This document shows positions 24,807 to 32,279 of a DNA stretch of 36,779 nucleotides, one piece after another. The notes under the pieces were generated by a model that saw only the letters and a list, made by a program, of their open reading frames with translations, had not been told where the DNA came from and searched no databases. The stretch's first letter is position 1. The number at the start of each line of letters is the position of its first letter. The stretch is from Chloroflexota bacterium (GTDB taxonomy: Bacteria > Chloroflexota > UBA11872): positions 1 to 36,779 of the forward strand of contig JAJDVX010000006.1 of assembly GCA_022825895.1 (NCBI GenBank), given 5' to 3'. The translations under genes and the position numbers were made by a program.

Positions 24807-24830
24807 TTCGTGTGAAAGGCACCACACGAA
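24807..24830 (+). promoter_or_regulatory. Perfect 8-bp inverted repeat upstream of lipoprotein/two-component operon
   Basis: TTCGTGTG at 24807-24814 and CACACGAA at 24823-24830 are exact inverse complements separated by 8 bases, ending 12 bases before the ATG. GGGAG at 24834-24838 is the ribosome binding site. The site could be a regulator operator or a leader hairpin. Confidence 0.55.
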
Positions 24831-24842
24831 AGCGGGAGAGCG

Positions 24843-25946
24843 ATGACTGGCATGAGACTGACGGCGAGGACGAAGCAGGTGTTGGCGGGGACGGTGCTGG
24901 TCGCCATCCTGGGGGCGGGAGTCCTGGCGGGATGCGGCCAGGCGGGCTCCGGCGGGCCAGTGCTTGCCGAGCGAGGCGGCGGAGAGGCCGCTGGGGAGCA
25001 TGGCGGGGGCGGCGAAGGTTCCGGCGGTGAGGGCGGCGACCACCATGGTCCCGGTGGTGAAGGTGGCGGCGAAGGCGGAGCGGCCGGCGCGGAAGCCGCG
25101 CGGGAGGCCGCGATGTCGAGCCCGATCACACCGCTGGACCAGCCCTGGACCGGGGTGCTGGGCGGGATCGCGGTGGACGCGCGCTACGACGCGGCGACGC
25201 AGACGATCCACACCACGGTGAGCAACGCGCTGGGCCAGAAACAGTGCTACGTGCAGGTGGAACCGCACCTGAAGTCGGGCACGCAGACGGTCGGCGAACT
25301 GGGGCCGGGTCAGGTGGGCGACCTCCAGCCGGGCCAGCAGGCGACCTCGAGCCTGGCGGTGGCGAGTGAGCCGGAGCTGGCCGCGGTGGCGTTCGACGGC
25401 TACGTGATCCACGTGGAAGTGTTCGACTGCGGCGGGCCGGGGCCGGTACCGCACAGCGGCGGCGAAGGCGGCTCCGGCGAGGGCGCGGGCGGCAAAGGCC
25501 ACGGGCCCGGCGGCGAAGGCGGCAGCGAAGGCTCCGGTCAAGGCGGGGCGGCGGGCAGCGAAGAAGGCAGCGGCGCGTACCTGGCGCTGGACGAGACCTT
25601 TGACGCGGTGCGCGGCGGCGCGCGGCTGATCCTGAGCTACGACGCAGCGGGCAACGCGTTCACGGGGACCGTGCAGAACACGACCGGCAACGTCCTGCCG
25701 CAGGTGCGGATCGAGGTCCACCTCTCGAACGGGGTGGAGCTGGGGCCGACGACGCCGGTGGACCTGCAGCCGGGCCAGGTGCTGGCGGTGAAGCTGCCGG
25801 CGACGGCGGCACCGTTCACGGGCTGGATCGCCCACGCCGAAGTGGGCAGCGGCGGCGAAGCCGGGGGCGAGCACGGCGGCGGCAGCCAGGGCGGTGAAGG
25901 CAGCGGCGAGCACGGCCCGGGCGGCGAGCGGAGTGGCCGTGGCTAG
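24843..25946 (+). CDS. Gly/Glu/His-rich lipoprotein with two duplicated beta-sandwich-like domains
   Basis: This 367-residue exported lipoprotein has a signal peptide ending in lipobox LAGC (28-31), so Cys31 is the lipidated residue. Three low-complexity segments rich in Gly, Glu and His (about 45-90, 204-243 and 336-367, with EHGGG, DHHGPGG and EHGPGG) separate two homologous domains (about 99-196 and 244-335). Each domain has a YDA...TV(S/Q)N...V.(V/I)E.HL(K/S)(S/N)G core and a DLQPGQ turn. The first contains two cysteines (135, 196). No named family is recognised. The His/Glu repeats suggest metal or cation binding. It is the first gene of an operon with the response regulator and kinase, so it is probably part of, or controlled by, that sensory system. 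Confidence 0.72.
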   Translation: MTGMRLTARTKQVLAGTVLVAILGAGVLAGCGQAGSGGPVLAERGGGEAAGEHGGGGEGSGGEGGDHHGPGGEGGGEGGAAGAEAAREAAMSSPITPLDQPWTGVLGGIAVDARYDAATQTIHTTVSNALGQKQCYVQVEPHLKSGTQTVGELGPGQVGDLQPGQQATSSLAVASEPELAAVAFDGYVIHVEVFDCGGPGPVPHSGGEGGSGEGAGGKGHGPGGEGGSEGSGQGGAAGSEEGSGAYLALDETFDAVRGGARLILSYDAAGNAFTGTVQNTTGNVLPQVRIEVHLSNGVELGPTTPVDLQPGQVLAVKLPATAAPFTGWIAHAEVGSGGEAGGEHGGGSQGGEGSGEHGPGGERSGRG

Positions 25947-25978
25947 GGCTAGCCTAGGCGACAGCCCATCCGGGCGGA

Positions 25979-26007
25979 GCCGCGGCGTCTCAATGAGGCG
26001 CCGCGGC
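25979..26007 (+). terminator. Strong intergenic hairpin between lipoprotein and response regulator genes
   Basis: A 13-bp stem (25979-25991 with 25995-26007; one G-U pair) closes a 3-base AAT loop. No T run follows, so it is not a standard intrinsic terminator. It may be a processing, partial-termination or mRNA-stability element that lets the lipoprotein be made in excess over the regulators. Confidence 0.55.
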
Positions 26008-26033
26008 ATCGCCGGACTCGTGGAGGTATCGCC

Positions 26034-26711
26034 GTGAGCCGCACGGTCCTGATCGTGGAAGACGATCCGCGCATCGTGCGCTGGGTGCAGGTGTACTTCG
26101 AGCGCGCCGGGTTTGCCGCCGAGGTGGCGCACGACGGAGCCGCCGGGCTGGCGCGGGCCCGCGAACTGACGCCGGACCTGATCATCCTGGACCTGATGCT
26201 GCCGCGTCTCGACGGCGTGGAGGTGTGTCGAACCCTGCGCCGCGAGTCGGAGGTGCCGATCATCATGCTGACGGCCAGGGAAGCCCACACGGAGCGAGTG
26301 ATCGGACTGGAGAGCGGGGCCGATGACTACATCGTCAAACCCTTCGATCCGGGCGAGCTGATCGCCCGCGCCGAAGCGGTGCTGCGGCGGGTCAAGGGCC
26401 GAGTTCAGCAGGTGCTGACACGCGGCGATATCAGCCTCAACGAGACCGACGGCAATGTGACGATTGATGGACAACCCGTGTCGCTGAGCCGGCGGCAGGT
26501 TGCGCTGCTGGCGACCTTTATGCGCCATCCCAACCAGGTTCTGACGCGGGACCAGATCATCGAGTTGACGTTCGACCACGGATTCCACGGATTCGACCGC
26601 GCCATCGACAGCCAGATCACGCGCTTGCGAAGGCAGATCGGACGAGACGGGCGCCAGCCGATTCAGACGGTCTACGGCGCCGGCTACAAGTTTGTCGTGG
26701 AGGACGCGTGA
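26034..26711 (+). CDS. OmpR/PhoB-family response regulator
   Basis: This 225-residue protein has a receiver domain (acidic Asp10-Asp11, phospho-acceptor Asp53 in LIILDLMLPRLDG, Thr80, Lys102 in VKPF). A C-terminal winged helix (about 125-222) contains LSRRQVALLATFMRHPNQVLTRDQI and the usual ending TVYGAGYKF. It starts at GTG 26034 with GGAGG at 26022-26026. It overlaps the kinase start (TGATG). It should be phosphorylated by the kinase and bind DNA; the inverted repeat at 24807-24830 is a candidate target, though OmpR-type proteins more often use direct repeats. Confidence 0.94.
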   Translation: MSRTVLIVEDDPRIVRWVQVYFERAGFAAEVAHDGAAGLARARELTPDLIILDLMLPRLDGVEVCRTLRRESEVPIIMLTAREAHTERVIGLESGADDYIVKPFDPGELIARAEAVLRRVKGRVQQVLTRGDISLNETDGNVTIDGQPVSLSRRQVALLATFMRHPNQVLTRDQIIELTFDHGFHGFDRAIDSQITRLRRQIGRDGRQPIQTVYGAGYKFVVEDA

Positions 26712-28117
26712 TGTCGCTGCGCTGGCGGATCATGGCGTCCATCGTGTCGGTCATCCTGCTGACCGTGGTCGTCAGCGTGGTGGTGGGCTATTTCACGACG
26801 CAGGCGAGGCTGGGCGTATTCGTCGAGGATCTTGGCGATTCCCAGGCGAGCCGGCTGGCGCAGAATCTGAGCCGCGAGTACACGACGGCCGGCGGCTGGC
26901 AGACGGTGGACCGCCCATTGTCGGAGGCCGGATACCTGGCGGAATCAAGAGCGCGGGGAGAGCGATCCGGTGAGCACGGGAGCGAAGGCGCCGAGTCGGG
27001 CGATGAAGATTCGCTGCGCGTGGTCGTGGTCGACGTCGATGGACGAGTCGTACGGGACACCGCGGCCGAGCTGTCGCCGGGAACGGTCGCGCCCGACCTG
27101 GGTGGGCGTCGCGGGACCGTGGTGGACCTGGCGACGAATCAGCCTGTCGGCCACGTCTACGTGGATGTCCACCAGGAGTTCCTGGCAAGCGAGTCGCTCG
27201 GGTTTCTGAATACGCTCCTGTACATCACCGGGATTGGCGGGCTGTTGACGGTTGGCGTTGGGGTGTTGCTGGCGGCCTGGCTGTCCAAGCGGATCACGGG
27301 ACCCGTGACGGCCCTGACGAAGGCGACGCAGGCGGTTTCCCAGGGGGATACGACCAACGTGCCGGTCACGTCCGGGGACGAACTGGGGCAGATGAGCGCG
27401 GCCTTCAACCGCATGGCGTCCAGCCTGGAGACGCAGCGCGAACTGCGGCGGCGGCTGGTGAACGACGTGGCGCATGAGTTGAATACGCCGCTGAGCGTGA
27501 TCCAGTTGGAAGCCATTGGGCTGCGTGACGGTCTTCAGACACCGGAGGCGACGTCGGCCCACGTGATCCAGGAAGTGGAACGGCTGCGCGGCCTGGTGAC
27601 CGACCTGAACTCGCTGGCGGAGACCGACCATGGGGAGCTGAGTCTCGCGCGCGAGGAGATTCCGGTTCGCGAGTTGCTGGCGTCCGAGCTGGATCGGTGG
27701 CGGCCGCAGGCGCAGGCTCGACAGATCGATTTGTCGCTTGAGGCCGGCCCGCATTTGCCGGACTTGCGCCTTGACCGGATGCGGATGAGCCAGGCCCTGG
27801 GCAATGTGGTGGGCAACGCCATTGATTGCACGCCCGAGGGCGGGAGTGTAGTGCTGAGAGCGGGGGTGGAAGGCGAGGCGGTGGTGGCGATTTCCGTCAT
27901 CGACGACGGGGTCGGCATCGATCCCGCCGACCTGCCGCACGTCTTTGACCGCTTCTACCGCACCGAGGACTCGCGCCTGCGCCGGAGGCACGGCCGGGGG
28001 TTGGGGTTGTCCATTGCCCGCTCGATTGTCGAGGCGCACGACGGATCAGTTGACATAACTAGTGAAGGGATGGGGCACGGGGTTAGGGTGACGATTCGGC
28101 TGCCGAGCAATGCGTGA
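26711..28117 (+). CDS. Sensor histidine kinase
   Basis: A membrane kinase of 468 residues. TM1 spans about residues 7-27. An extracytoplasmic sensor domain (28-165) includes the low-complexity stretch ERSGEHGSEGAESGDED (84-100). TM2 is about 168-190, followed by a HAMP domain (191-245). His255 lies in NDVAHELNTPLSV (Asn in place of the usual Arg). N-box Asn369 is in NVVGNAIDCTPEGG, with G1 DDGVGI and G2 GRGLGLSI boxes. The ATG at 26711 overlaps the regulator stop. The sensor low-complexity segment resembles the EHG/GEG repeats of the lipoprotein two genes upstream, suggesting that both contact the same ligand. Confidence 0.93.
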   Translation: MSLRWRIMASIVSVILLTVVVSVVVGYFTTQARLGVFVEDLGDSQASRLAQNLSREYTTAGGWQTVDRPLSEAGYLAESRARGERSGEHGSEGAESGDEDSLRVVVVDVDGRVVRDTAAELSPGTVAPDLGGRRGTVVDLATNQPVGHVYVDVHQEFLASESLGFLNTLLYITGIGGLLTVGVGVLLAAWLSKRITGPVTALTKATQAVSQGDTTNVPVTSGDELGQMSAAFNRMASSLETQRELRRRLVNDVAHELNTPLSVIQLEAIGLRDGLQTPEATSAHVIQEVERLRGLVTDLNSLAETDHGELSLAREEIPVRELLASELDRWRPQAQARQIDLSLEAGPHLPDLRLDRMRMSQALGNVVGNAIDCTPEGGSVVLRAGVEGEAVVAISVIDDGVGIDPADLPHVFDRFYRTEDSRLRRRHGRGLGLSIARSIVEAHDGSVDITSEGMGHGVRVTIRLPSNA

Positions 28118-28612
28118 GAGTCGTTTTTCTCCCCTGAACTCCCTGGATGATGCAGGCGAGGATCTATTGGTGATTCTGAGCCACTAGGCAGCGAATTCCT
28201 CTCTGCAAGAGAGAGGAAAAGATTCAGCCTCGTCCCCAGGGAGGCGGAAGAGCGGCGTCGTTGGGTGTGCGAGCGCTACGCCCGGGCTTGCGAGGATTTC
28301 CGAGCTTTCGACCCTCACCCAAGCCCACACCCTGCCAGGGAGAGGGAATAAGACGGCGTTTCCTTTGAAGGGGAGGGGCGTTGTGCAAAGGTCGCCTCGA
28401 GGGATAGGGAAGATGGGCCTCTCCTTCGGGAGAGCTCTGCGGAACCTGGGGTTGGTTGCCCGGAAGATCTCTCATCCCAACTCGCTCCGACAGGGAGAGG
28501 GGCAAGAGCCGCTGCACCTCTGAGGACGAGGGAAGTTGTGCGGAGGTCTGCGACAGTAAGAGGGCACCGAGGATCGAGCGGGGCGTGGGGCCTGTAGGTT
28601 TCGCCAGCTTAA
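28118..28612. repeat. Gene-free region with dispersed purine-rich repeats
   Basis: About 500 bases after the kinase gene contain no gene I can support. Repeat units begin with GGGAGAGGG at 28338 and 28493, each followed by AAGACGGC or AAGAGCCG, a GAGGGG/GAGGGA block and GTTGTGC. A second motif, ACCTGGGGTTGG followed by CGGAAGA (28444-28467), recurs near 36604-36628. Partly related sequence (AAAGATTCAGCC...AGGGAGGCGGAAGAGC) starts near 28215. Confidence 0.55.
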
Positions 28613-28637
28613 ACAATGTAGCCTGAGGAGGCATTGT
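28613..28637 (+). promoter_or_regulatory. Interrupted palindrome upstream of AbrB-type antitoxin
   Basis: The outer arms ACAAT (28613-28617) and ATTGT (28633-28637) and the inner arms GCCT (28621-28624) and AGGC (28629-28632) make an imperfect palindrome. It lies about 27 bases before the antitoxin ATG. Autoregulatory operators sit at this position in toxin-antitoxin operons; the role is inferred. Confidence 0.45.
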
Positions 28638-28663
28638 ATTCGGTTGGAATCATTGATCAGCGA

Positions 28664-28933
28664 ATGAAGCAATTCACCGCTACGACCACCCAGCGAAACC
28701 AGGTGACCATTCCGGCCGAGGTGCGACGCCGGCTGGGCATCAAGCCCAGGGACAAGGTGGCCTTCACCATTGACGACGCCGGCACGGTTCGCCTGGCCGC
28801 TGCCGAGTTCAGCCTGGAGTCGGCCTTCGGGTCGGTGCGGCCGTCCGCCAGGCCCGAGGACCTCGAGCAGCTTGCCCGAGACGCCAAGGACGAGAAGGCA
28901 ACGGCCACGGCACGGGAACTGCGTGGGGAATGA
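28664..28933 (+). CDS. AbrB/MazE-type (SpoVT-AbrB) antitoxin
   Basis: This 89-residue protein has the swapped-hairpin AbrB DNA-binding fold in its first 45 residues: QVTIPAEVRRRLGIKPRDKVAFTIDDAGTVRL. Its acidic, helical C-terminus would bind the toxin. The ATG at 28664 is where family similarity starts; an upstream TTG at 28634 is less likely. Its stop overlaps the PIN toxin start as ATGA (28930-28933), typical of translational coupling in VapBC-like operons. No good Shine-Dalgarno is present. Confidence 0.87.
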   Translation: MKQFTATTTQRNQVTIPAEVRRRLGIKPRDKVAFTIDDAGTVRLAAAEFSLESAFGSVRPSARPEDLEQLARDAKDEKATATARELRGE

Positions 28934-29343
28934 GGTTTCTCGACACCAACGTCATCCTGCGATTCCTGACCCGCGACGACGAGGAGACGGCCGACGCATG
29001 CCTGCGGCTTTTTCAGCGGGTGCAGCGTGGCGACGAGGAGTTGGTGACCTGTGAAGCGGTGGTAAGCGAGGTCGTATATGTGCTGTCGTCGGCACGCGCC
29101 GGGTATGGCCTGAGCCACGAGGGCATCCGCAGCCGCCTGGTGCCGATCCTGACGCTGCGAGGGCTCAGGCTTCCCCAGAAGCGTGTGTACCTGCGGGCGC
29201 TTGACGTTTACGCGTCGTCAACGTTCCTTGACTTCGAGGACGCGCTGGCCGTGGCTCACATGGAGCGCCTGGGCGTTTCGGAGATCGTGAGCTACGACCG
29301 GGACTTCGACCGCGTGGCAGGACTCCAGCGGGTGGAGCCGTGA
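28930..29343 (+). CDS. PIN-domain ribonuclease toxin
   Basis: This 137-residue PIN-domain protein begins MRFLDTNVILRFLTRDD, placing the first metal aspartate at Asp5. The second acidic cluster is in DFEDALAVAHMERLGVSEIVSYDRDFDRV near the C-terminus. It is coupled to the AbrB-type antitoxin by an ATGA overlap. This is the second complete toxin-antitoxin pair in the window, of a different antitoxin class from the minus-strand pair at 23.3-24.0 kb. Confidence 0.88.
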   Translation: MRFLDTNVILRFLTRDDEETADACLRLFQRVQRGDEELVTCEAVVSEVVYVLSSARAGYGLSHEGIRSRLVPILTLRGLRLPQKRVYLRALDVYASSTFLDFEDALAVAHMERLGVSEIVSYDRDFDRVAGLQRVEP

Positions 29344-29466
29344 CACTTCGCCGAAGCTACCGGTTGCAAGCGTCCTGACCCAGCGGACGGGTTTCGCCGG
29401 CAGGCCCGGTTGTGGGCGGAGACCCGTATCCTCCAAGCGCCGGGCGAAGAGAGAGAGAAACACGGC

Positions 29467-30243
29467 GTGATTGGCGCGATCATCGGGGACATTGTCGGCT
29501 CGGTGTACGAGTGGGAGTGGATCAAGACCAAGTCGTTCGGGTTCTTCAGCGATCAGGGATTCATCACGGACGACTCGGTGTGCACCGCCGCCGTCGCGGA
29601 TGCGCTGCTGCACGACCGAGAACCGGCTCAAGCCCTGCAGGACTGGTGCCGGCGCTATCCGGACGCGAGCTACGGAGGCTCATTCGCGTCGTGGATCTGG
29701 ATGGACCCGCCGCGTTCGTACAACAGCTTTGGCAACGGCGCGGCCATGCGGGTTTCGCCGGCGGCCTACCTGAACCGCAACGGCGAGCTATCGGCGGCGC
29801 TGGAGGCTTCAGACTTGGTGACCGCCGTCACCCACAACCACCCGGAGGGCCTGAAGGGCGCCCGCGCCACGGTGCATGCGACCTGGCTGGCCTTGCAGGG
29901 CGAGCCGGCCGCGGGCATTCGCGCGGCCATCACCGATGCCTACGGCTACGACCTCACCCGCAGCGTTGATGACATCCGGCCTGGCTATCGGTTCAACGAG
30001 ATCTGCCAGACGACGGTGCCGGAAGCCATTACCTGCGCGCTGGAGTCCGACAGCTTCGAGGACGCGATCCGAAATGCCGTTTCCCTTGGCGGGGATTCAG
30101 ACACCCTGGCTGCGATCGCCGGGCCGATTGCCGAGGCTTTGCATGGGATTCCTGCCGACATCCGGGCCGAGGCCGAGAATCGCTACGTGCCAAACGACAT
30201 CCTCGAAATAGTCCGAGAGATGTACAGCGAGGCCAGCCGCTGA
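29467..30243 (+). CDS. ADP-ribosylglycohydrolase (ARH/DraG family)
   Basis: This 258-residue protein removes ADP-ribose from modified targets using a binuclear magnesium site. The N-terminal GDIVGSVYE, FITDDS (residues 32-37) and C-terminal GGDSDT (208-213) are the conserved metal-binding motifs, and SFGNGAAMRVSP (87-98) is the usual nucleotide-binding stretch. The GTG at 29467 is chosen because the GAIIGD motif begins at once and GAGAGAG lies upstream; the frame extends 19 codons further. It sits between a PIN toxin pair and an orphan antitoxin. No ADP-ribosyltransferase is recognised in the window. Confidence 0.9.
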   Translation: MIGAIIGDIVGSVYEWEWIKTKSFGFFSDQGFITDDSVCTAAVADALLHDREPAQALQDWCRRYPDASYGGSFASWIWMDPPRSYNSFGNGAAMRVSPAAYLNRNGELSAALEASDLVTAVTHNHPEGLKGARATVHATWLALQGEPAAGIRAAITDAYGYDLTRSVDDIRPGYRFNEICQTTVPEAITCALESDSFEDAIRNAVSLGGDSDTLAAIAGPIAEALHGIPADIRAEAENRYVPNDILEIVREMYSEASR

Positions 30244-30267
30244 CGTGGCGAGATGAGAATCTGTGAA

Positions 30268-30492
30268 TCAAGGTTCGGCGTCGGCGTTCCAGCGGACTCC
30301 GGTGGTCGAGATTTCACCCTTGATTCTGACCTTGCCCCGCAGGCTCCCGATCAGATCTGCCTCTCCCTGGGCATAGGGCACGACCCGCGCGACGGGCTTG
30401 CCGCCCCTGGTGATGATCAGGCCATCGGATTCAAGCTCGTCCAGCAGCGCGAGGCATTGCGCCTTGAACTGCGCAGCCTCAATCGTCCGCAT
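30268..30492 (-). CDS. Phd/YefM-type antitoxin, orphan
   Basis: This 74-residue protein matches the prevent-host-death family: TIEAAQFKAQCLALLDELESDGLIITRGGKPVARVVPY. The N-terminal half forms the DNA-binding fold, and the tail would bind a toxin. GGGGAG precedes the ATG at 30492. Normally a Doc or PIN toxin follows, but downstream on the minus strand the glycohydrolase gene converges within 24 bases, so the partner is absent. It may be a remnant, act in trans, or guard against a related toxin. Confidence 0.82.
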   Translation of the reverse strand: MRTIEAAQFKAQCLALLDELESDGLIITRGGKPVARVVPYAQGEADLIGSLRGKVRIKGEISTTGVRWNADAEP

Positions 30493-30561
30493 GCCGCTCC
30501 CCGATCAACCGGCGGTAATCGCCATCGAAAACTGGATCCGGCACAACTCGTCGCTCCGCGC

Positions 30562-32109
30562 CTATTGCCCCAGTCGATCCAGCACTACATGCGCGGCGTT
30601 GTGGCCGGGGGCGCCGGTGACTTCGCCGCCGGGGTGGGTGCCGGCGCCGCAGAGATAGAGGTTCTCGATTGGGGTGCGGTAGTCGGACCAGCCGGGGAGG
30701 GGGCGGCGGGACATCATCTGCTGGGGAATCATGTCGACGTGGCGGATGTTGCCGTCGGTCAGGCCGATGCGGTCTTCGATGTCCTCCGGCGTCAGCAGCG
30801 TCCAGTCGATGATGGCGTCCCTGAAGTTGGGGGCGTAGCGGCAGAACTCGTCGATGAGTTTTTCTCCAAACTCCTGCCGCTTCTCCGACCAGGAGCCGTC
30901 CTTGAGGTGGGCCGGCACGAAGAACACCCACATGGACAGCACGTGCTGGCCTTCGGGCGCCACCGACGGGTCGTAGACAGTGGGAATCTGCACCTGGATG
31001 ACAGGCGTCTCGGGGAGCCGGCCGCTGGTGGCGTCGAGCCAGCTGGACTCGCAGTAGTCGGTTGAGGGGGCGAGATTGATCATGGAGAGGTGCTTGGGGT
31101 CGTAGTCGTCGCCCAGGTGGCGCGAGAAGTCGGGCAACTCGCGCAGGGAGCAGAGGAACTTGACCGAGGCGGACTGCGTTTTCAGCGCCTCGACCTCGTC
31201 CACAACGTCCTGCTCCACGTCGGCTCCGCCGAGCAGTTGCGTGAACGTGCGTTTGGGGTCGGCGTTGGAGAGGACCAGGTCGGCCTCGATCACCTCGCCG
31301 TTGGCCAGTTCGACGCCGGTGGCCTTGCCGTCGTCGGTCAGGATGCGGGCGACCTCCGCGCCGGTGCGGATCGACACGCCGACCGACTCGGCGGAGCGGG
31401 CCATGGACTGGGTGATGGATCCCATGCCGCCGCGCACGATGCCGTAGTTTTCGGTGTCCTTGCGGTAGGCGCTGAAGCGGTAGAGCGCCATGATGTAGGC
31501 GCTGCCGGGGGCGCTGAGGTTGCCCATGTCGATGGCGCCGATGCTGGCCATGGCCCGCATCTCGTCCGAGACGAAGGTCCGGTCGATCAGGTCGCGCACT
31601 GGGACCGTCAGCAGGGTTTCCAGCAGTTCCTCTTCTTCCTCGTCCTTGAAGCGCTCGGTGAGCTCGGCCAGGGACGGGGGCGGTCCCAGGTAGTAGTCGC
31701 TCAGGATCCGCACGGCGCGGTGCCAGAAGTCAGCCCAATCCAGCCAGGCCTCGGCGTCCTCGGGCGAGAACTGCCGAATCTCTTCGGCGGTCTTCTCGTC
31801 GTCGTGCCAGAGCCTGACGGCGCGCCCATCGGGAAACGGGTGCAGGCGGCCGGGGTCCAGCGGGTAGACGTGGAAGCCGTGCTTGCGGAGTTCGAGCTCG
31901 TCGATCACCTTCTGCTGCAGGATGTGGCAGACGTAGGAGCAGGTGGAGATGTGGAAGCCGGGGAACCACTCCTCGGTGACGGCCGCGCCGCCGACCACGT
32001 CGCGGCGCTCCAGCACCTGCACGTCCAGCCCGGCCCGGCCGAGATAGCCCGCGGCCACCAGGCCGTTGTGCCCGCCGCCGACGATTACGACTTTCTTGTT
32101 CTCGGCCAT
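30562..32109 (-). CDS. FAD-dependent oxidoreductase, PYROXD2/phytoene desaturase-like
   Basis: This 515-residue flavoprotein has an N-terminal dinucleotide motif VVIVGGGHNGLVAAGYLGRAG with ERRDVVGG at the end of beta-2. A GGMGSITQSMARSAESVGV segment (near 230) and the C-terminal FAD motif NLYLCGAGTHPGGEVTGAPGHNAA match the PYROXD2 and carotenoid desaturase/isomerase family. It probably oxidises a lipid or carotenoid-like substrate. A ribosome binding site, AAAGGAG, lies about 6 bases before the ATG. It is divergent from the amidohydrolase-Rieske pair, with 170 bases of promoter region between. Confidence 0.9.
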   Translation of the reverse strand: MAENKKVVIVGGGHNGLVAAGYLGRAGLDVQVLERRDVVGGAAVTEEWFPGFHISTCSYVCHILQQKVIDELELRKHGFHVYPLDPGRLHPFPDGRAVRLWHDDEKTAEEIRQFSPEDAEAWLDWADFWHRAVRILSDYYLGPPPSLAELTERFKDEEEEELLETLLTVPVRDLIDRTFVSDEMRAMASIGAIDMGNLSAPGSAYIMALYRFSAYRKDTENYGIVRGGMGSITQSMARSAESVGVSIRTGAEVARILTDDGKATGVELANGEVIEADLVLSNADPKRTFTQLLGGADVEQDVVDEVEALKTQSASVKFLCSLRELPDFSRHLGDDYDPKHLSMINLAPSTDYCESSWLDATSGRLPETPVIQVQIPTVYDPSVAPEGQHVLSMWVFFVPAHLKDGSWSEKRQEFGEKLIDEFCRYAPNFRDAIIDWTLLTPEDIEDRIGLTDGNIRHVDMIPQQMMSRRPLPGWSDYRTPIENLYLCGAGTHPGGEVTGAPGHNAAHVVLDRLGQ

Positions 32110-32242
32110 GGCTTGCTCCTTTTGCCGCTACCCCGTGCCGACCGGCTCGCACCCCCGCGCCGAAGCGGCCGTAACCCGCATCGTTGCGGCTGTTTCAGGA
32201 GAAACGCCGCGTTCCCGCCCCGCTTCCCGGCGGTCACCGGGC

Positions 32243-32248
32243 TAGAAT
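32243..32248 (+). promoter_or_regulatory. Candidate -10 element for amidohydrolase-Rieske operon
   Basis: TAGAAT lies 31 bases before the ATG at 32280. GGGGGA at 32261-32266 is a possible, somewhat distant, ribosome binding site. No good -35 is visible. Confidence 0.4.
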
Positions 32249-32279
32249 CCCACGCCGTTCGGGGGACGGGTCGAAGCTT

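Larger units (their letters stand above)
24030..24842. other. Gene-free region with dispersed purine-rich repeats
   Basis: About 800 bases between vapB and the lipoprotein operon hold no gene I can support; the frames here are short and lack recognisable protein character. The second half contains two copies of the window's dispersed repeat, each starting GGGAGAGGG (at 24458 and 24597). The last 60 bases hold the lipoprotein promoter region, an inverted repeat and a ribosome binding site. Confidence 0.6.

Noticed and set aside
24804..26588. Minus-strand open frame of about 594 codons across the lipoprotein and regulator genes
   Set aside because: The composition is an Ala/Arg/His-rich shadow; the plus strand has a lipobox, domain repeats and response-regulator residues.
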